From: Amylostereum areolatum | Taxonomy: Eukaryota; Basidiomycota; Agaricomycetes; Russulales; Stereaceae | Direction of reading: 5' to 3' | Assembly: GCA_012932865.1 (NCBI GenBank) | Contig: SAXG01000055.1 | Span: 186,001-250,000, forward strand | DNA: 64,000 bases | Part shown: piece after piece, positions 24,901 to 36,393 of the stretch | How positions within the stretch are numbered: the stretch's first letter is position 1 | Layout of the letters: every line of letters begins with the position of its first letter | Notes under the pieces: generated by a model | Seen by the model: the letters and a program-made list of their open reading frames with translations, nothing else | Databases searched by the model: none | Told to the model about the DNA's origin: nothing | Made by a program: the position numbers and the translations under genes

Positions 24901-25268
24901 ACGCCCGCGGTCCCGTCGCGTCCCTTCACGTCCCTCCACGTCCCCGTCCCTCCTTCCCCTTTCCCTTCCTATCTATCTATCCCCCTCTTCGCTCTAGCTT
25001 CGAACCCACACACACACACACCCCTCTCCGTCGGTTCGCCTCGCCCCAGCCTCCTTCCACGCTCCCCCCCCCCCCCCCCCTCTTGTGACTCGACTCTGAC
25101 GCGCGCGGATCGGCGATGTTGAACAGGGAACGCGACACGACCGGGCAGCTGATCGGGGACATCGACGCCGTGATCGGGCTCGTGATCGGGCTCGTGGACG
25201 GGTCGGTGGATTGGGCGGAGGCGTGCCGGCGCCTGCCGGCGTACGACGGGGTGCAGGCGGTCGAGTGA
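21973..25268 (+). CDS. GRS1: Glycyl-tRNA synthetase (class II), probable dual-targeted
   Basis: Charges tRNA-Gly with glycine. Ten exons join in frame: 21973-22165, 22425-22816, 22871-23016, 23084-23815, 23889-23977, 24062-24171, 24262-24355, 24426-24548, 24693-24720 and 25127-25268. Class II features in order: [20 protein letters not shown], the [10 protein letters not shown] block, [20 protein letters not shown], motif 2 [35 protein letters not shown], motif 3 [16 protein letters not shown] and an anticodon-binding domain ([13 protein letters not shown] to LRERDTT). Two in-frame ATGs exist: 21973 adds 28 residues rich in Arg/Ser/Phe with a single acidic residue (Asp-28), typical of a mitochondrial presequence; 22057 begins [13 protein letters not shown], in a strong context (G at -3, G at +4) while the first ATG has C at -3. 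Intron 1 is 259 bp and intron 9 is 406 bp, long for this genome. Confidence 0.93.
24721..25126 (+). other. Unusually long low-complexity intron of the glycyl-tRNA synthetase gene
   Basis: This 406-bp intron (GTGCGT...GAACAG) lies between the exon ending MTLR and the exon starting with ERDTTGQ. It is strongly pyrimidine-rich on the plus strand, with a (CA)n run near 25010-25022 and a C-homopolymer of about 16 near 25065-25080. Other introns of the gene are 54-144 bp, except intron 1 (259 bp). No coding content was recognised. Confidence 0.7.
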
Positions 25269-25296
25269 GCGGGCAGGCGGGGGGAGGTGTACGCAG

Positions 25297-25350
25297 CTGT
25301 GCGTTTGCTCGCTTGTGCGTTTGTGCGTTTGTGCGTTTGTGCGTTTGTTC
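25297..25350 (+). repeat. GTGCGTTT octamer tandem repeat
   Basis: About five near-perfect units of GTGCGTTT directly after the synthetase stop codon, probably inside its 3' UTR. Confidence 0.8.
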
Positions 25351-26347
25351 GGCCGCGGTCGGTCGGTTGGGTACGGTTCAGGGCTATACATATCTATAGA
25401 TCTAGTGGTGGCTGGCCCCAGGCCCAGCAAAAGCGGCGATGCCATTGCATGTGAAGTAGAAGTTGGATTGCGATTGCGCGTTTACGGAGACGACGATCGG
25501 GGTCGAGAGGATCGAGATCGAGATCGAGAGGAAGGGGGGAGGAGAAGGGAGGAGAGGAGGCACAGCTGGGGGCTTGGCCCGAGGACTCATCTGGGTGCTT
25601 TGCTTTGCTTCACCTCGTGCATGACGCACGGTGGGCGTCTCGAGGTGGAACGAGGGCAACGCGTCTTAAGTACTAAGTAAGGGGCTGGAAACGACCCCCC
25701 AACCTGGCGAACGTGGAAGGAGAGGCGGGGGGGGTTGAAGACAACCGACTTGGCATGAGCGCCGGGAAGGCTGAAGCGGAAGCGTCGGAGTGAACGCTAT
25801 TCGTGTCACGTGGGCTAGTGAAACGCGGTACGTCGAGCACCGGTACATATGATATCACCGAGCACCTCTGGATGCGTTCGGCATGGCGTGGGATAGGTAT
25901 GACATATATGTACGAGGGTGTGTATGCGGGTTCGCGCGTGCCAGTCCGTACGTGCTGTGCTGTAACGTGCGGCACGTAAGAGTGTCCTTATCACGGAACG
26001 CGTCGCGGAACTTGGATGACAAGGGTACTCCCAAGCATCGGCGTCTGCAAGCGCGAACTGGCGGCATGGGCTCCGTATGCCCTGCATGCCATTGCCAGGC
26101 GGAGAGGCTCGCCGCGCTCGGGTCACGCTGCAAGCGTACATGCGTATGAGGCCCCGTGCGTGCGCGTCGGGTGTCTCGGAGGCCTTCTTGCTGTGGGCGT
26201 CCTCGGCGCTTCGAGTGCTCACCGAAGGCGACGCAGCGCTCAGATGCCTAGCAATAGGAGCGCCAGCGATGGCCGATCCCGCGTGCTGAGCGCGCGAGGG
26301 CGGATGGCGGACGAAGGGGGGGGACGAACGCGGCGCTGGTTGGTAAG

Positions 26348-26400
26348 TCAGCAAGCGAGCAAGCAAGCGAGCAAGCAAGCGAGCAAGCAAGCACGCACGC
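26348..26400 (+). repeat. AGCA/AGCG tetranucleotide microsatellite
   Basis: About 13 units alternating AGCA and AGCG, ending in ACGC units. No gene context. Confidence 0.8.
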
Positions 26401-27381
26401 AGTGAAGTGCGGATGGTCCATAAGCAGTAGTACGTGGGGGCCACTGCCACCGACGGAATCGGAGGCCCTCAATAAGACGATGAGCAGTGGCCGCGGTGCG
26501 CTGCCGATGGGGGCCGGTGTGGCGAGAGCGGGCGAGAGGGGGAGGGGGTGGATGTCGCCGGGACGGACAGTACGATGAGGTGGCGGCGGATGCAGATGGG
26601 CGAATCTGAGGGGGATGCGGAATGGGGATGGGGAAGACGCGGGAAGCGCGAAGGACGAGGCGTGGGCGAGCGTGGCAAACGAAACGCGCCGTGGGGGCCA
26701 CTGGGGGGGGGGGGGGGTGTGCGTGCATGACGAGAGTCTGGAGGATGGCCGGGGACGGAAGGGGAAAATGGGAAGGGCGCAGGCTGGCGCAGGCGAGATC
26801 AGAGGAAGCGTGCAAGGTAGAAATTAGAATAGAATAGGAAGGGACATGGCCATGGACCGAGATGGACCGCTGGCCGAGGTCGTCATCCCTATCGCCTCTC
26901 GCGTGCGCACGCCCTCCCTTCAGATCTCAGGGTCTGGGGAACGTGGGCCCGTGGGAGTGTCCGTGTCATCCAACGCGGCCCGACTGAAGCAGGGCGTAGG
27001 CCCACCGGAAGCGTTATCTATCGGGAGCAAGGGCGCGTGGCGGCGGCAAGATTGGGGACTGGGAGATGGCCGGGGGGTGGCTGACGGATGCACGGAAAGG
27101 CTGAGAGGGAGGCCGAGGGCGTGGCGCGGGCTCGCTGTCATATCAATATCATACGAAAAGAGTTTGCCGCCGTCGCCGTCGTCGCGAACGCACGTCGAAA
27201 CGAACGAACCGCGCGTCGTGGCCCAGACTCTTCCCTCTTTTCGCGTCCTATAAAGTCTATTCCTCAATTCCCTCCTTCCCACCCCCCCCACCCCCACTCC
27301 TCTTTGTTCTGTTCGGTCTCCCCCTCCCCCTTTCCCCCTCCTGTATTTGTATCCACCCACCCGCACCCGCACCCGCTCCCG

Positions 27382-27897
27382 ATGTCCGCCAAGTCCAACG
27401 CGCCCGCGCACCTGCTCGCGCTCCCCAGCCTCTCCTCCCAGCTCTCCTCCCTCCCTCAGGCCAAGAGCCTCGCCAACGTCTCCCTCTACAGCCCCTCCAT
27501 CCCGGGCCAGCACGCCGCTCAGAGCGAGGCAAAGGTCCGCCACCCTCCCTTTCTCTTCCTCCTCGCCACACACTCACACTCCCCGCGCGTCCCAGCTCAA
27601 AAAGGCCCTCTCCAACAACGCGCACTCGCCCTCGCCCTACGCGTACTCTTCCTACGTGCGTGTCCTCCCTGCCGTGCCCTCCCTTTCATCCTTCCCCCGC
27701 GCTCACCCCCCGCCCTAGCCGCCCGCCCAGCCCAATTCGTCCGCACACGGCGGCCAACCGCTCATGATGCGCAAACCCGTCAGTCCCCCTCCGCTTCCCC
27801 TCCTCCTCCTCCTCGCCCTCGCCCTCGCCCTCGCCCTCGCCTCGTCCCAGCGCTCATCCTCTCTCTCTCCCCCCTCCAGACAAAACTGCAGGCGTGA
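27382..27897 (+). CDS. Small four-exon hypothetical protein (96 aa)
   Basis: Four short exons join in frame with consensus splice sites: 27382-27534, 27596-27655, 27719-27778 and 27880-27897. Three of the introns start at exact codon borders. The predicted 96-residue product starts MSAKSNAPAHLLALPSLSSQ and ends MMRKPTKLQA. It is Ser/Ala/Pro/Leu-rich with few acidic residues, has no signal peptide, no membrane segment and no cysteines. The function is unknown. The support is that a frame survives three junctions with GTCCGC/GTGCGT/GTCAGT donors and CAG or TAG acceptors. It could instead be the 5' part of a longer transcript, but the TGA at 27895 is followed by more than 1 kb of pyrimidine-rich non-coding DNA. 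Confidence 0.6.
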   Translation: MSAKSNAPAHLLALPSLSSQLSSLPQAKSLANVSLYSPSIPGQHAAQSEAKVRHPPFLFLLATHSHSPRVPAQKGPLQQRALALALRVLFLRACPPCRALPFILPPRSPPALAARPAQFVRTRRPTAHDAQTRQSPSASPPPPPRPRPRPRPRLVPALILSLSPLQTKLQA

Positions 27898-29097
27898 CCG
27901 CCTCCTTGCCCGCCTCCGCCTCCGCCCTTCTCGCACCTTTAGACGCACCCTCTCGCTCTCCCGCTCTTCCCTTTCTTCATCTTTCTTCTTCTCCAATTTG
28001 GGACTTTGTAGACCGGCACCGCCCGCCCCCATCACGCCTGCCCGCGCCCGTCTCCCCCTCCTCCTCGTTATCCCGCCCCGCCCGAAACCAGCGCCCGAGC
28101 CCTACATAAGGCCTAATCCCGTATCGCCCCCCCCTTCTTGTCGCATATCTTTTTTTTCCCGTCTTCGTTCCCCGTCCGCGTGTCCTCGTTTCCTCGTCCT
28201 CTCGCTCTCCGTTTTCCGGGTTTTTTTCTTTTTGTCTCGGCCATGCAACGCATCCCCATCGTCCCCTGCACATCCACTCTAGACGCGTCTCTCCCCATCT
28301 CTTTCTCTCCCTCTCTCTCCTTCTCCTTCTCCCTCGGTTCCCCAGCGCCTTCGCCTCGTCCTCGTCCCAACCCACCTCACCCCAACCCATACCTTCGTCC
28401 CCCTTTTATACCTTTCCAGCCCCGCCTATGCCCGTTTTCCCACCTCGTACTCGCTCGCTTTACACCCCCCCTTTGCTTTCGCTTCCGTGCACATACTTGA
28501 CGTTCGTCCCCCACGCAAACACCAACCCGTACCCTATGCCCCCGCCCCCCACCCGCGCGCCCCCTCCAGCCTTTTTGTTTCCTTTTTTTTTTCGTTCGGG
28601 CCGTTCGATCCGTCCCGGGGCCTCTGCGCAGGCCCCGTCCGCGCGTCCGTTTGTTCTCCCTTCTAATATATCGCCTTCGCTTTCGCGTTCTGTCTCACCC
28701 TTTACCTCGTTCAGCTTCTCACCCTTCACCTCGTTCAGCTCCCCCCCCCCCCCCCCACCTTGGTTCGTTCCACCACCCACGCACATATACACTACACTAC
28801 ACACCCGCACCCATACACATACACACCCTTCGCCCCGTCCGCCTCCCTGCCGAATGCCACACACAAACACACACACACACACGCAGAGAAAGAGAGACCG
28901 ATCGGGACACACCCGCCCCGGCCCAAAGGGGGGCAGAAATCGCTTCTGCCAGTGCCGTCCGCCCTCCAACGTCGGGCGAGCCGCGAACCGACGCGTATCG
29001 GGGTCCACCGTCCACCTCTCGAGGCTTCAAGCTTCAAGGCTTTCAAGTGTTCGGAATGGCACCTAATAAGTGTTTACGCACCACCGCACCGTACCAC

Positions 29098-29538
29098 CAG
29101 AACGACGCCGACGATCTTCTGGCCATGGGCAGGTCAGCCACGGAGACCACCGCGTACCTACTACTATGTATGCATCATGGATCGCTCGAACGGCGCGCGC
29201 GCCCGTCGCCCGTCGTCCCCGTCCTCGTCGGCGTCCGCCTGCTCCCTAGGCCGTCATGCGGACGCACACCACCACCCCGTCCGAGTCCCATCCTAGTACT
29301 TAAGCCCGGACCTGCAAACGACGCGACGTTCCGATCCGCATCGGCATCGGTCTGCATCAAGTATCTGTCGCGATTCGACAGCATGGGGACGGAACCCACG
29401 CGTGGTACGGTGGCAGTGGTACAACCAGGAGGGTGCGCGCATGCCCGCGGCCATTGTCGCACTGGCACAAGGGGCGGCCTCGAGCTGAGAGGCGGGGTCG
29501 TCGGACTGCACGTCGTCGAACGGAGCCCCCCTTCCTCG

Positions 29539-29574
<36 letters not shown>

Positions 29575-30635
29575 CTCAGTTTCAGGTTTCGACTTCGGTT
29601 TCGGTTTCGGTGTCCGGGTTCGGTCTGTTTTTTTTTTCCTCCTCTTTTTTTCTTTCTTTCGCGTCGACGTCTACAGATCTACATACCTATGTAGCAGTGA
29701 CCTCTAGATCTTTTGCGCCACAGTGGGCCGTCGTCTCCTCCCAATTCACGCCGCCCCCGCGTCCCACTGGTCCCACCCCTTCCTACAGTTACTACGCCGC
29801 CGCCGCCGCCGCCGTCGTGCGAAGCAAGCGCACGCACACACGGTGCTACTCGCATTAAGTACCCAAGGCGCGCTCGACACCAGCACGCGCCGTGATATAT
29901 GATCAGTCTCCGTGGCAGACCTTACCAAAAGACAGTCGTTCTGACCCCCTGCAAGTCGCGCTCGAACCCGCGATTCCGAGCAACCATCGACTCGTCCAAA
30001 CGTCACGCGTCAAAATCCAAAGCCTCCGAGGCTCTGAGGCCGCGGACCCGTCCGGACTCCCGAGTCCCGAGGACATCATCAAGTCAACGTCAACGTCAAC
30101 GTCAAACAAACGCGCTGGAGGGGCGGGGGTAACCGAACTTCCCTCTCGAGCTCTTTCGTCCGCCGCTTTCCTGGCAACCCGGCCCGGCCGGCCTACACAT
30201 GTACAAGTATTTATGGACTCTGGAGTGTTGTAAGTGTAACGACGTTCGGGACGCGATCCAGAGTCTCCGTCCAGAGAGCGTGCATTGCAACGCGGCACCA
30301 CCCTGGCGGGAGTGCGGGACGGGGCATTGAACGTATTGGTGGGATGGACGGATGCCACGGCACTCACCGCACGGTGTAAGTACTTTACTTACTTACCGTA
30401 CGCCGGTGGAACATGGACCAAGTCACGGTACATACCGCGGCTGCGGGCCTGCGACCCGCTGCCGCGGACGCAGTGGCCGTGGACGGAGAAACAAGGGACG
30501 CAGCGATGGAGCTCGGAACACGAAATCAGAGGACGATAAACAGGCGACCTGGGCCGTCCGAACAGCCCGTAGCTAAGCGATAGTGCGTGCACACCAGTCT
30601 CCGTAGCTGACCTTACACAGGAGACAGTCGTTCTG
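29098..30635. repeat. Short dispersed repeat, three copies
   Basis: A 39-40-nt sequence beginning AGTCTCCGTGGC and ending GACAGTCGTTCTG occurs at 29905-29943 and 30596-30635 on the plus strand (about 34 matching positions). A third, more diverged copy is inverted at 29098-29147, sharing both ends (GTCTCCGTGGCTGACCT and CGTCGTTCTG). No terminal repeats or target duplications were seen, so it could be a remnant of a small mobile element or a shared regulatory segment. Confidence 0.45.
29538..29573 (+). repeat. Long C homopolymer
   Basis: About 35 cytosines in an almost unbroken run, followed by T-rich sequence. Length may be affected by sequencing error. Confidence 0.75.
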
Positions 30636-33472
30636 CATCCGTGCACACGCAGCTCTTCGAAGACCACCGAAGACCGCACAGACGAGGAAGTAGACTAGGA
30701 CCGACCGACTTTGGGGACCGACGCATGGTAAGGACCGTGTCGGCGTCGCTCACCGCTTTACCTCGGCCCAGCCAATCACTGCCCGAGGCGCCGCTTTGTC
30801 AACGTTTGGACTTGCACCGTTGCACGGGCGCACGACGCTGGGAGTGAACGTTTGAACAGGCGCGACGCCGCCGGGCGTGATGGCACGACGCAGACTTGCA
30901 CGATAAGTGAACAAGCAATTGCAACGCCACGCCTTCGCACGAGCACAGCGACTTGAGTGCCACTTAGAGCGTAGTGGCTCTGAGGGAACCGGGGCGCTTC
31001 GAAGCGCGATCCGCCTCGAGGCGTTGGGTTTCTCCCTCGATTTTCCCTTGTTATCGGGCACGGAAGAAGGGGGGGGGGGATCTAGGAGGCGGCGATGCAT
31101 GGCGGGAGCGTGATAAAGACGGGGATGGGCCAGCCTCAGCCTGGGGGCACTTAGTTTTACGTCCTTTGCCATGTCCTGTTCTGGGCCCTTTTTTTTCTTT
31201 CTTTTTTTCCGTTTGGTTTGAGAATGGGAGGAGTGGCCTGGCACGCCGGGGTTCGTGATTCTGTCGAGGTATTGGTTGCGTGCTGACGTGCGTCGGGATG
31301 GCGATGGCGCGACGTCGACGTCGCGAGGAGCTCGCTGAGGGGAGCTCGAGCAGGATGCCCATTCGCCTGTTCACTTGGAGGGCGTTCCGAGATAGAGATA
31401 GAGTTCGCGCGTTTGATCTGCCGGAGACGTACGTTGCTTCGCCGGAAGGAGGGAGGGCGAACGCGTTATAATTACGAGAAGGCGCGGAGGAGGTTGCAAA
31501 CGAAGCGATGCTTGCTTGAAGGGGCACATCGGGGCACCGTCCAGCCCGCAATCGAGACGTTCGACTGACAACTGTAAACTTTGATTGGGGGGGAGAGGGG
31601 GGGGGGTCGGCGTTATCTGGATCGCTCGTCCTCTCCCGCGCCTCGCCTCGAGTTCGCGCTGCGATCCTCGGGGGCATTTCCGGTTCAGAAAAAAAATATA
31701 CGGTTCTGGGCTTGGGAGCTGAAGGGATTTTTTTGCCTTGCGATTGGCGGGGACAGCCTGCCCGTTCGTCGCGACGTGGTCGCCGCGGAGCATCAGGGCG
31801 TGGTGCGCTGTACGCTGTACGGGCTGGGTGGATTGGACTTGGGGAGGTGGGAGAGGACGAGAGGGGGGGTCGGCGTGCACTCACTCCAAACGCGCAAGGG
31901 TACGAAGCCGCAGCGCAGCCTGCGCCTTTCGCGTTTGTGTGTGGTTCAGGTCAACGGGTTCTGCCTCCGTCGAGTCGTGGTGTCCCTTCGAGTGCTTTCT
32001 GCCGGCGACGCCTCGGCCTAGCCTTTGCCTGCGCGTTCTCTTCCTTTCTCTTGCGGCTTCCAACTTCCTCCGAAGAGCGTACTGTACGTCTCCCGAGACC
32101 CGGTTATCGCGTCGTCAATCTGCGTGGGGTATGTGTGGTGGAGCCTGGAGGGGGGGGGGGGGGGGGGGGACGAGTTGCCTGTCTGGACGTGGCGGGCATG
32201 GAAAGGGATACAGATGTCCGTGGAGGGCAGGCGCATATGGCAGGGGTGCCGCTATTGGCTATTGTCGGATTGTCGCCGTCGGAACGTGCATCCAATGTCG
32301 ATGCCAGAGATAGGGCAGATGCGCGGTGCGTGTGTAGAAGGTTCAAACATTGGATGCGGGCGACGGGACGAGGCGGCGGGACGGGAACAAGCTCGGCGGG
32401 AGGGCGCGGCCCCGGTCTCCGGCGAGGTGAACCTTACCTCTCGGAGGTTGCAAGTCATTGTGCAGGGAGGGATACATATACCTATCATGTAGTTGGTGAA
32501 GTTCTTTCATCTCGATGGGGGGTATGTCGATTTACGTTACGAAACCTTCGCCGTCTTTCGCCTTCGCAGACCGCCCTTCCGAGCCCAGGCTGATCCCGCC
32601 TTCGCTGGATCTAAAAGAGGAGAGGGTGGAAGAGGGCAGCAAAGAGCCTGGCAGACGATTGGGTTTGTGCGGGGCCTTCGACTCATGGGCGAGAACGCCG
32701 ACAGCCGGTCTCTCGAGCCCTGTCTTCAAATCGGCACATCGACCGATCCGCTCGAGCCTCGAGGACCGCCTGGCGAACTCTAAAAAAAAATCCGTCCTGG
32801 CGCGTCGGCCTTATCGTCGTGGACGGGGAAAGCGAGGGCCTGAACGTGGCTTTCGCGTGGCGGCAGGGAGCTCCGTCTTCCTCGCCTGGGTCGAGGGATT
32901 AATGCCGGTGCCGTAAGGGAGAATGGCAGCGAGCCTGAGTCGTGGCTTATCCTGCTGCCCACGCACGGTCGTCAGCTCAGGCCTCAGGCCTCGATGTCGA
33001 CATCCCGTCCGCGCGCTGGGCTTATCGGGAGGCCAACGCGTTGGAACGCGCCGACGTGGCAGGGCTTTGGCTAGGACGGTTCGTTGTGAATAAGCTCCTC
33101 GCGCTTCCTCGGGAGTGCCGGACGCGTCGAACGTCGGAGACAAAGTCTAAAGATACAATTTCGTCACGAGCGGACGAGGTGGATAATCTGAGGGTGGGTA
33201 CATGGAGATACACTACCTATGGTCCTATACGAGTACACCGAGTGATACATCCAACGGACTGTTCTGGTTTGAAGATATGCGCGGGCGAGGCGGACGAAGG
33301 GACGGCTCACTGGGATTCTTCGCATAGACTGGCCTGAAACGCGGCGAGTGCGATACGTCCTCCTCGGGCACCGACGCCCATGCCTATCTCCCTCCCCCTT
33401 TCCTTCTCCTCCTCCTCCTCCTTCTCTGAAACACAGACACAAACGCCGAGCCTAACCGCACCCCCCCCCTCC

Positions 33473-35649
33473 TCACGCGACCAGCAAATCCCCCGCGAAC
33501 CGATCCATCGCCTCGACCTTGAACCCGTCCTCGTCCCCGAACGCGCGCATCCACTCCCGACTGAGCCCGCTCTCCCACGCGTGCAGCTCCACCCGCCACC
33601 GCTTCTTCAGCGCGAGCCGCACGCACCCGATGAAGCCCTCCTCGTTGTACTGCCCCACGTTCCCGTCCCCCGTCGCGAGCACGATCGTCGACCCCGCCGG
33701 CGGCGGCGCGTCCCCCGCCAGCGCCTGGTGCAGCTTCAGCTGCAGGAGCTCGTCCACGCCTTGCTCGCGGTACCGCACCCGCCCGCTCGGCGCGGGCGGC
33801 GCGCTGCTCGACGACGGCTCCGACTCCGTCGACCCCCCGTTGGGCGTGCCCACCGCGGTGGTGGTGGTCGTTGTCGTCGCCCCGCTCCCGGACGGGCCGC
33901 GCGCGTGGCCCTTTGGCGCGCTCCGGCTCCCGGTGCGCCAATGTCGCCCGCGCCCCTGCGAGGAGGCTTGGGAGCCGCCGGTTGCCCGCCCCTGCGAGGT
34001 GGCTTGTGAGCCGCCGGTCGCTGAGGCGGTGTTGGTGGAGGTCGCGGCGGCGGTGGTGTTGGTGTTGGTGTTGGTGTTGGTGTTGGTGCTGGTGTTGGTG
34101 CTGATGGTGGGGATAGTGCTGTTGCTGTTGCTATTGCTGCCGCCGCCGGGGCGCACGCGATCGGCGCCGTCGCCCGTGTCCGGCACGCGCGCGTACACGT
34201 GGACCTCGTACCCGAGCTGCTCCGCGGCGTCGATCGGCTGGTAGAGCGGGGAGGACGCGGCGAGCACGCGGCGGGAGATGGGCCGCCCGCGCTCGAGCAC
34301 GAGCGAGAGCGCGGCGTGGGAGAGGTGGCGGACTTTGTTTGACGGGAGTTGGTGCGGGTGCAGACGAAGGTAGGTCAAGAATCCGATGAGAATGTTAGAG
34401 CTGCGAAAGGGGGGGGGGGGGCAAGTTAGATGTGGGGTAAATAAGGCATATGAGGGGGAGACGTACTGGTCGATAAAGACGTGGGTGATGGGCTCGTTGG
34501 GCGTGGTAGCGCGCGGTGCGGGCCCGCGGGTGTCGATGAAGTCGGGCGTGGAGGCGTTGAGGGAGGCGTTGGAGAGCACGTAGGCGAGGCGGTCGGCCTC
34601 GGTCGGGAACAAGAACTTGAGCTTCATCGCGAGGGAGCGGAGGCGCACGACCTGCGGGTCCAGCGGTGCGGAACGCAGGCTCGGCGTTGAAAGACTGTGC
34701 ACGAGCCGGTGGGTGTCCGTCGTCGCCGTCATCGTCGTCGCCGCCGCCGCGGGACGGGTGCCCCTCTCGCGTTCTCGGCGGCGGCGGAGGGGCGTGGCCG
34801 GGGAAGATTTGGGGTTGGCCGGCAAGGAAGACGAGATGTCGGGGGAGGACGAGGACTCGTCTTCGGCGTCCTGCTCGGTCTCGAGCGTCTCCGTTCGGCT
34901 CTGGTGCGTGTCGTTCCCGTCGCGGTCACGCGTGGCCAGCGTGAGCGGGCGTAGGGGCGATTTGGCTTTCTTGCGTCGCCGCTTACGGCGAGGAGGCGCG
35001 GGCTGGGGCTCCCAGGCGCCGTCGGACGTCGAGCTGTTCCCGCGCAGGGCGGTGTCGCGGCGGGCGGCGAAGCGAGCGCGCTCGCCGGCGAGAAATTCGA
35101 TGGCGGCGTCAAAGTTGCCGAGGGAGGGTTGGTCGCGAGGTGGATCATCGTTGTATTCGTCGTCGTCGCCGGGCTCGCCTTCGGTGTCGGAAGAGGAGGA
35201 AGGGGTGGAAGAGGGCGGGGGGGAGCGGATGCTTCGGGTGTGTCGTGAGGTGGCATCGCGGGAGGAGAAGCTGAGGTAGGATGGGAGATCTTCGTTGTTC
35301 CAGACGGTGGACGATCGGTTGGGGTCGGATAGCTCGGTCGGGGAGAGGGAGGAGGTGGTCGGGGTGGTGGCGGAGAGATCGAGGCCGTTGTTGAAGTGAG
35401 TAGGAAATGTGCGCGGCTGGAGTTCTTGAAAGGCCCGGAAGACGGTGGTGAAAGCACCGAGGTCGGGAGATTCTGGGACGATCAAACGTTGAGCGGGTCA
35501 GGCGTGCGCTAAGAGAGGCTAAGAGGCGCGAGGCAGCACTGGAGCAGAGACGCACCGTCCGAGGTGGCGAGGTCGCTACCGCCAGAATGAGTTGAGAAAG
35601 GACTGAACGGGGTAGGCGAGGGCGTTGTATCCGATATTGAGCTGGTCAT
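33473..35649 (-). CDS. NYN-domain (PIN-like) protein
   Basis: NYN domains are PIN-like ribonuclease folds found in RNA-processing proteins. The ATG at 35649 opens exon 1 (35649-35556), which joins at 35471 to ESPDLGAFTTVF. A second intron (34401-34466) is itself open but its removal restores the NYN opening FIDHSNILIGFLTYLR with the first catalytic-type Asp. Then follow SHAALSLVLERGRPISRRVL, the variable insert, ELLQLKLHQAL and STIVLATGDGNVG (second Asp) and WRVELHAWE, ending GDLLVA at 33473. The N-terminal 270 residues are disordered, acidic/Ser-rich, with a basic stretch RRKRRRKKAK that could be a nuclear signal. An Asn-Thr repeat (about 34040-34110) and Gly-Ser-Gln repeats interrupt the NYN domain, an unusually large low-complexity insertion. 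About 679 residues. Confidence 0.82.
34042..34112 (-). repeat. Coding microsatellite (Asn-Thr)n inside the NYN gene
   Basis: Hexamer GTTGGT/GCTGGT units on the plus strand encode alternating Asn and Thr on the minus strand. The array length is a multiple of three, so it stays in frame. Confidence 0.8.
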
Positions 35650-36393
35650 ATTATAGAGAAAGAGAGAGGAGATGGTCGTTGGAAGGGAACGTGTTGTGCA
35701 TGCCGCACTGCACGATGGTCGTCGCTCGTAAAGGTGAGTGCGTGCGTGGCGGTGCTCTTTCCTATCTTATCTTACGGTCGAGTCAGCGATCTAATCAGCC
35801 GCGGGCGTTCAACGTTCAACGTTCGATGTTGAAGCAGAACTGGAGAGGCGTCCTGAAGGGGGAGGAGCCCCGATAGATGCAAAGCGGGCAGCTTAGAAAA
35901 AGAGACGGTGGACGCGGAGAAAGAAGGAAACCAGGAAAGGATGCGGCGGATCGCCCTTTCAATGCACGTAGAGCTGCGTTGTTCGACAACACAAGGACGG
36001 AACAAAGCGCGCAACATTGGCAAGCAATCAAAGATTTTACTGCATGTAAGTGATCGTTGGAAAAGAAAGATGGAGATTCGACCTTGACAACATGGTTACA
36101 TATAAGTGAGGGAGGTGGCGAGAGGAGGCGGAGGGGCCCGTCAGGACTTCTCGCTCGGGGGTTCGAGAGAGACATACGAGACCTCCCGTGCAGGTAGCCC
36201 CTGGGGTTGATTCGACCAGACGACGGTCATTCTACGACGCAGGCTTCCTAGCACGGTAGCAAAGATGTGTACCCCCTTTCGGAACAGATGATACCAAACG
36301 GACAGGGTGGCCTGAGATGGACGCTGGGTATACGTCGTTGTATTCCGGTAAAATGGGGGCTGGGCACATGTAGAGGGTCTATTATCGTATAAA
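35650..36393. other. Intergenic, nothing identified
   Basis: About 740 bp between the NYN start (minus strand, so its promoter is here) and the ATG12 copy B stop. A small direct repeat GTTCAACGTTC lies near 35808-35826. No gene seen. Confidence 0.4.

Larger units (their letters stand above)
25269..27381. other. Gene-poor intergenic region with microsatellites
   Basis: About 2.1 kb without a supportable gene. It starts with an array of the octamer GTGCGTTT (about 25297-25350) and includes an AGCA/AGCG tetranucleotide array and a G-homopolymer near 26703-26717. Open frames are frequent only because the DNA is GC-rich; none shows domain features or splice structure. The last 200 bp before 27382 is C/T-rich and likely the promoter and 5' UTR of the next gene. 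Confidence 0.5.
27898..33472. other. 5.6-kb gene-poor, low-complexity region
   Basis: No gene could be supported here. From 27898 to about 28870 the plus strand is strongly C/T-rich, ending in a C-homopolymer (28741-28758) and an (AC)n run (28862-28882). Further on are a long C-homopolymer (29538-29573), four tandem GTCAAC units near 30076-30105, a short dispersed repeat in three copies (29098-30635) and a G-homopolymer near 32147-32170. Long open frames at 31051-31884, 31712-32593 and 28651-29694 overlap each other on several frames and have no protein features, so I treat them as chance openings in GC-rich DNA. Confidence 0.5.

Noticed and set aside
29940..29990. tRNA-like B box (GGGTTCGAGC on the minus strand) with a small hairpin
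   Set aside because: The T-stem does not pair in the canonical register and no acceptor, D or anticodon stems could be found around it.
31712..32593. Long open frame (293 codons) on the plus strand in the gene-poor region
   Set aside because: Overlaps other open frames on both strands, runs through a G-homopolymer, has no domain-like pattern and no splice structure; expected by chance in GC-rich DNA.
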